Source of the DNA: Pseudomonas viridiflava
GTDB taxonomy: Bacteria; Pseudomonadota; Gammaproteobacteria; Pseudomonadales; Pseudomonadaceae
Length of the DNA stretch: 64,000 nucleotides
Direction: 5' to 3'
Assembly (NCBI RefSeq): GCF_900573885.1
Contig: NZ_UPSE01000306.1
Span: 124,001 to 188,000 of the forward strand
Positions within the stretch are counted from its first letter, which is position 1. The number at the start of each line of letters is the position of its first letter. This document shows, piece by piece, positions 60,597 through 64,000 of the stretch. The notes beneath the pieces are model-generated. The model worked only from the letters and a program-made list of their open reading frames with translations, was not told where the DNA came from and ran no database searches. The position numbers and the translations under genes are program-made.

Positions 60597-61523
60597 ATGA
60601 CCTCCAAGCTCGAACAACTCAAACAGTTCACCACCGTGGTTGCCGATACCGGCGACGTCGATGCGATTGCCCGCCTCAAGCCGGTGGACGCCACCACCAA
60701 CCCTTCCCTGCTGCTTAAAGCCGCCGCCATGCCGGGTTACGCCGAGCTGCTGAATCAGGCCGTGGCCGATTGCAATGGCGACCTCGGGCTGGCCGCAGAC
60801 CGCTTCGGCGTGGCCGTCGGCCAGGGCATTCTGAAGGTGATTCCGGGCCGTATTTCTACGGAAGTGGACGCACGCCTGTCGTTCGATACCGAAGCCACGC
60901 TGCTGCGCGCCCAGCGTCTGGTCGACTTGTACGACCGCGCCGGCATTGGCCGCGAGCGCATCCTGATCAAGATTGCTGCCACCTGGGAAGGCATCCGCGC
61001 CGCTGAGCAACTGGAGCGCGCCGGTATTCAAACCAACCTCACCCTGCTGTTCTCCTTCGCTCAGGCAGCCGCCTGCGCCGATGCCGGTATCTTTCTGATT
61101 TCGCCGTTTGTGGGCCGTATCTACGACTGGTTCAAAAAGGCTGAAGGTCGTGATTTTGTCGGCGCTGAAGACCCGGGCGTGAAGTCGGTGACGCGCATTT
61201 ACAACTACTACAAAGCCAACGGTTACGACACCGTGGTGATGGGCGCCAGCTTCCGCAATCTGAGCCAGATCGAGCAACTGGCCGGCTGCGACCGCCTGAC
61301 CATCAGCCCCGAGTTGCTGCAACAACTGGCCGAAGACACTGGCTCGTTGGAACGTGTGCTGCGTGACGGCAACCCCGGTGAGCCGAAACAGCTGCCAACC
61401 GAAAGCAGCTTCCGCTGGGCGTTGAACGAAGAAGCGATGTCTACCGAGAAGCTGGCCGAAGGCATTCGCCAGTTCGCCCGCGATCAGGAAAAACTCGAGG
61501 CCCTGCTGGCTGCCAAACGCTAA
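60597..61523 (+). CDS. tal: Transaldolase
   Basis: A 308-residue class I TalB-type transaldolase of the pentose-phosphate pathway. [13 protein letters not shown], the Schiff-base Lys in [42 protein letters not shown] and [12 protein letters not shown] are all present. It transfers dihydroxyacetone units between sugar phosphates. ATG at 60597. A strong terminator follows the stop. Confidence 0.96.
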   Translation: MTSKLEQLKQFTTVVADTGDVDAIARLKPVDATTNPSLLLKAAAMPGYAELLNQAVADCNGDLGLAADRFGVAVGQGILKVIPGRISTEVDARLSFDTEATLLRAQRLVDLYDRAGIGRERILIKIAATWEGIRAAEQLERAGIQTNLTLLFSFAQAAACADAGIFLISPFVGRIYDWFKKAEGRDFVGAEDPGVKSVTRIYNYYKANGYDTVVMGASFRNLSQIEQLAGCDRLTISPELLQQLAEDTGSLERVLRDGNPGEPKQLPTESSFRWALNEEAMSTEKLAEGIRQFARDQEKLEALLAAKR

Positions 61524-61532
61524 AACGCAAAA

Positions 61533-61564
61533 CGCGCGAGGGCTTAGGCCGCTCGCGCGATTTT
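61533..61564. terminator. Bidirectional terminator between tal and the STAS gene
   Basis: CGCGCGAG-N11-CTCGCGCG, an 8-bp stem, with ATTTT on the plus side and TTTTGCGTTTT on the minus side. It ends both tal and the rssB-STAS transcript. Confidence 0.75.
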
Positions 61565-61583
61565 CGGTATCGCTTCGAAGGTA

Positions 61584-62066
61584 TCAGCCGCGCTCGAGCG
61601 CGTTCACCAGGTCGTGAAACTCTTCACGATTCGACTCGTTCAGGCCCATCAGAATCCGGTGCGCTTCCAGTACCTTGGCCTTGACCACTTCTTCCGACTG
61701 ATCTTGCGACGGCAAGTCCGCCAGGCTGTCCGGGCAGGCCAGTGGCTGGTCGACGATATTGAACACCTGATCGAAACCCATCGATTGCAGCAGACGGGTG
61801 ATGTCGGCGTGGGTGGTCACCACCGTTGGCAGCAGCCCGACTTTCTGGCGCGACAGAATCGACAACTTGGCCAGAAGGCCTAGCGTGGTGCTGTCGATGC
61901 TGCGGGTTTCGGTGAGGTCGATGACGATGGCGGAGAAATTCAATGCAGTGAAAATCTTCTCGATCGTGGCATCTAATGCCGAACAGAGCGTCAGGCGTAC
62001 TTCGCCCACGAATTTCAGAACGAAGGTGCCGTTCTGCTCGGCAAACTGAATTCGACCGGTACTCAT
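61584..62066 (-). CDS. rssC: STAS-domain anti-sigma factor antagonist
   Basis: A 160-residue protein with an N-terminal STAS domain (about 1-100: GTFVLKFVGEVRLTLCSALDA, then IVIDLTETRSIDSTTLGLLAKL). S59 in RSIDST is the likely phospho-acceptor. Family knowledge: such proteins are dephosphorylated by a PP2C partner; the rssB gene 61 bp upstream encodes one. The C-terminal 55 residues are extra to the STAS fold. The symbol follows the rssB/rssC naming used in pseudomonads as I recall. Confidence 0.85.
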   Translation of the reverse strand: MSTGRIQFAEQNGTFVLKFVGEVRLTLCSALDATIEKIFTALNFSAIVIDLTETRSIDSTTLGLLAKLSILSRQKVGLLPTVVTTHADITRLLQSMGFDQVFNIVDQPLACPDSLADLPSQDQSEEVVKAKVLEAHRILMGLNESNREEFHDLVNALERG

Positions 62067-62127
62067 GCCACTGTACCTTTATCGTTAATGCGGCTCATAA
62101 GGCTCATGGGGCGCGCGGTCATACAGA

Positions 62128-63312
62128 TCATGCAAGGTTCCTGCTTAACACCAGCAAGGCAATATCATCTGGCATCTCTGAGAGATTGGCCAGCCCAAGC
62201 ACCTGGCGCAAGCCATCCAGGCTGCCACCCGCCGTGCACACCAACTGTGGGAGCAACGCTTCCTTTTCTTTGAGTGTGTCGCTCGGCAAAAGGTCCAGAA
62301 TGCCGTCAGAAAGCAGGGTCAGGCTGAACGATTGCGGCAAATCGATCACGTGATCGCTATATGTCGCCTCATCGAACAACCCCACCGGCAGGCCGCGGCC
62401 TTCCAGGTAGTGCGCCGTGCCTTCGCTGTACATGATCGGCAGCGGCAAATGCCCGCCAATGCTGTACGTGAGCTTGCCACTCTGCTCGTCAATCACGCCG
62501 CCCAACATGGTGACGTGCTTGCCAAGCTTGCAATTGATCAACCCGCGATTGATGTGGCCAAGCACATCAGACGGTTTGAAATCGGGCAATTGACCGCCAC
62601 GGCGCGATTCGTACAGCAGCCGCGTGGTCATGAATTTCAGCAAAACGGTGATGAACGCCGATGACGCGCCATGGCCGGAAACGTCCGCCAGATAAAAGGC
62701 AATGCGGTGGTCATCAAGGCGGAAGTAGTCAACGAAGTCGCCAGACAGGTAAAGAGACGGGATGATCTGGTGCGCAAACTCCAGGCCGTCAACGCTCCAG
62801 GGCGTAACTGGCAGCATGTTCATCTGCACTTGCCGACCGGCGTTCTGGTCTTCCTGCAGCAGGTTCAGGCTGGCCTGCAACTCGCGGTTGGCGACTTCCA
62901 GTTTTTCCCGGTAGCGCTGGTTTTCGATGCGCAGATTGGCGCGATCCAGCGCACGGCGTACCGAGTGCTCCAGCACGGCCAGGTCTTCAAGGGGCTTGAT
63001 CAGGTAGTCAGCGGCGCCAAGGCGAAGCGCTTCCACGGCATCGCTCATTACGCCAGCGCCGGAAACGACGATAACCGGCGTCTGCACCTCAAGGGCGTTT
63101 ATGCGGCGAATAAGCTCTAGGCCATCGACTTGCGGCATGCGCAAATCGCAAATCACCAAGTCAGGTTTCTCCTGCTCGAAGATCTGCAAACCCTGCAAGC
63201 CGTTGCTTGCTTGCAAAACGCTGAAGCCACTGTCTTCCAAGTAAGCGGCCAAACTGGCGCGCACTACTTCGTCGTCATCAATAATCAGCAGCGAGGCACT
63301 GGAATTGTGCAT
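62128..63312 (-). CDS. rssB: RssB, response regulator with PP2C phosphatase domain
   Basis: A 394-residue protein with a receiver domain (1-120; D56 in LVICDLRMPQVDG, K in YLIKPLE), a helical linker (about 120-155) and a PP2C-like SpoIIE domain (FYLADVSGHGASSAF, TYSIGGHLPLPI, LLSDGILDLLP). Family knowledge: RssB delivers RpoS to ClpXP. In pseudomonads it keeps an active-looking PP2C domain, which could act on the STAS protein encoded downstream. ATG at 63312. Confidence 0.9.
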   Translation of the reverse strand: MHNSSASLLIIDDDEVVRASLAAYLEDSGFSVLQASNGLQGLQIFEQEKPDLVICDLRMPQVDGLELIRRINALEVQTPVIVVSGAGVMSDAVEALRLGAADYLIKPLEDLAVLEHSVRRALDRANLRIENQRYREKLEVANRELQASLNLLQEDQNAGRQVQMNMLPVTPWSVDGLEFAHQIIPSLYLSGDFVDYFRLDDHRIAFYLADVSGHGASSAFITVLLKFMTTRLLYESRRGGQLPDFKPSDVLGHINRGLINCKLGKHVTMLGGVIDEQSGKLTYSIGGHLPLPIMYSEGTAHYLEGRGLPVGLFDEATYSDHVIDLPQSFSLTLLSDGILDLLPSDTLKEKEALLPQLVCTAGGSLDGLRQVLGLANLSEMPDDIALLVLSRNLA

Positions 63313-63519
63313 GGGGTACCAGGCAAACGGCGCCAGGGGTGGTTGGCGTGTACGTCAGGCCGATCAGCCGCGACGCGTGGACGGTCAAGGCGCAGACGGT
63401 ACTCCCATCCGTGCGGCGATTCAAGCGTGCGCCGATCATCGTCTGACGCCTTTACAGCCTAAAGAGGGCAAGGTTATAAGACCTTTCGGAGAGTCCATAA
63501 AAACCACAGGAGCGGGTCA

Positions 63520-63819
63520 ATGAGCCAGAGTGATCATGCCTACACCGAGAAACGCGACTACATCCGTATGCGCCTGGAAGCACCCGTTACCTTGAAGTAC
63601 GCCGGCCGCGACATTCCGGCACTCTGCCTCGATCTGTCCAGCACCGGCATGCAGTTGGAAGCCGAAAGTGATGCCAAGGTAGGCGATAAGGTTCGTGTCC
63701 ACATCGCATCGGAACACAACGAATTACGTGGCCTCGACGCCGAAGCCGAAGTCATCCGCGCCACCGCACTGGACGGCGGCAAACAATCGCTGGGGTTGGC
63801 GATTCTGTCCATGAAGTAA
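63520..63819 (+). CDS. PilZ-domain c-di-GMP-binding protein
   Basis: A 99-residue single-domain PilZ protein. The RxxxR motif is R12-DYI-R16 in KRDYIRMRLE, and D/NxSxxG is D38-L-S40-S-T-G43 in LDLSSTGMQLE; both motifs are complete. It should bind c-di-GMP. AGGAG precedes the ATG at 63520. It is divergent from rssB, with a 207-bp gap. A terminator follows. Confidence 0.92.
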   Translation: MSQSDHAYTEKRDYIRMRLEAPVTLKYAGRDIPALCLDLSSTGMQLEAESDAKVGDKVRVHIASEHNELRGLDAEAEVIRATALDGGKQSLGLAILSMK

Positions 63820-63837
63820 CCCAAGCCATCATCAAAC

Positions 63838-63867
63838 GAAAAAGGCGACCCTGAGGTCGCCTTTTTC
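63838..63867. terminator. Bidirectional intrinsic terminator after the PilZ gene
   Basis: AAAAAGGCGACC-CTGA-GGTCGCCTTTTT, a 12-bp stem including A-T pairs, 19 bp after the PilZ stop. The remaining 130 bases to the window end hold no gene that I can see. Confidence 0.88.
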
Positions 63868-64000
63868 GTTGTGCCCTTTCAATATCAGCATCACGCCGCT
63901 CAAGATCGAGCGAGCTAGAGCGGGGCTAGGCGGAAATGGCCTTTCAAGCGCAGTGGGCTCTAGCCCATGAGCACTGAAAGGGTATTTCCAACGACGCCCC

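Noticed and set aside
63868..64000. A gene at the right edge
   Set aside because: No start codon with ribosome binding site and no open frame of useful length is visible in the last 130 bases.

Overview
The window is a chromosomal segment of a Pseudomonas, probably of the P. fluorescens/P. putida side of the genus. The evidence is GC-rich coding sequence, the tauABCD, glgA-treZ-malQ-treY-glgX, efp/earP, ohrR/ohr and mexS/mexT/mexEF-oprN blocks, DUF3509 proteins, the rssB/STAS/PilZ block after tal, and Pseudomonas-type REP palindromes. I saw no rRNA, tRNA, CRISPR array, prophage or intact insertion sequence.

Layout. 1-4.3 kb: taurine uptake and desulfonation (two tandem TauA proteins, the first cut by the window edge, then TauB, TauC, TauD). 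4.4-8.6 kb: DoxX, an MltF-like lytic transglycosylase, TatD, MlaA with a small partner gene. 8.8-10.8 kb: an OmpR-type regulator and histidine kinase. 10.8-12.3 kb: two divergent toxin-antitoxin modules. 12.3-15.2 kb: small proteins, a DUF3509 gene and an MscS channel. 15.5-26.4 kb: the glycogen/trehalose operon. 26.4-29.5 kb: a four-gene operon (acyl-CoA dehydrogenase, PIG-L deacetylase, NodS-type methyltransferase, family 2 glycosyltransferase). 29.6-43.5 kb: chemoreceptor, LysR/Rid pair, small stress-type genes, the second DUF3509 gene, alcohol dehydrogenase, exonuclease III, SDR, a DUF1127-DUF3291-YcaQ operon, ohrR/ohr, and EF-P with its rhamnosyltransferase EarP. 43.7-52.1 kb: HPP-CBS protein, LysR, saccharopine-dehydrogenase-like protein, EAL protein, a fused triple-Rid protein, a YceK-type lipoprotein, mqsRA and dusA. 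52.2-60.4 kb: the complete mexS-mexT-mexE-mexF-oprN efflux locus. 60.6-63.8 kb: tal, a STAS anti-sigma antagonist, RssB and a PilZ protein.

How the genes work together. TauABC import taurine and TauD releases sulfite from it. GlgA makes alpha-glucan; GlgX and MalQ trim and rearrange it; TreY and TreZ turn maltodextrin ends into trehalose. EarP rhamnosylates Arg32 of EF-P, and both are encoded side by side. MexS and MexT control the MexEF-OprN pump. RssB and the STAS protein form a likely partner switch on RpoS.

The most unusual items are (1) a shared promoter architecture in front of both DUF3509 genes: a sigma-54 type -24/-12 element preceded by TTGCA-N3-TGCAA palindromes, with a perfect IHF consensus in one of them; (2) a single polypeptide carrying three Rid domains, which resembles a covalently fused Rid trimer; and (3) the deacetylase/NodS/glycosyltransferase operon, whose enzyme classes echo Nod-factor amino-sugar modification.
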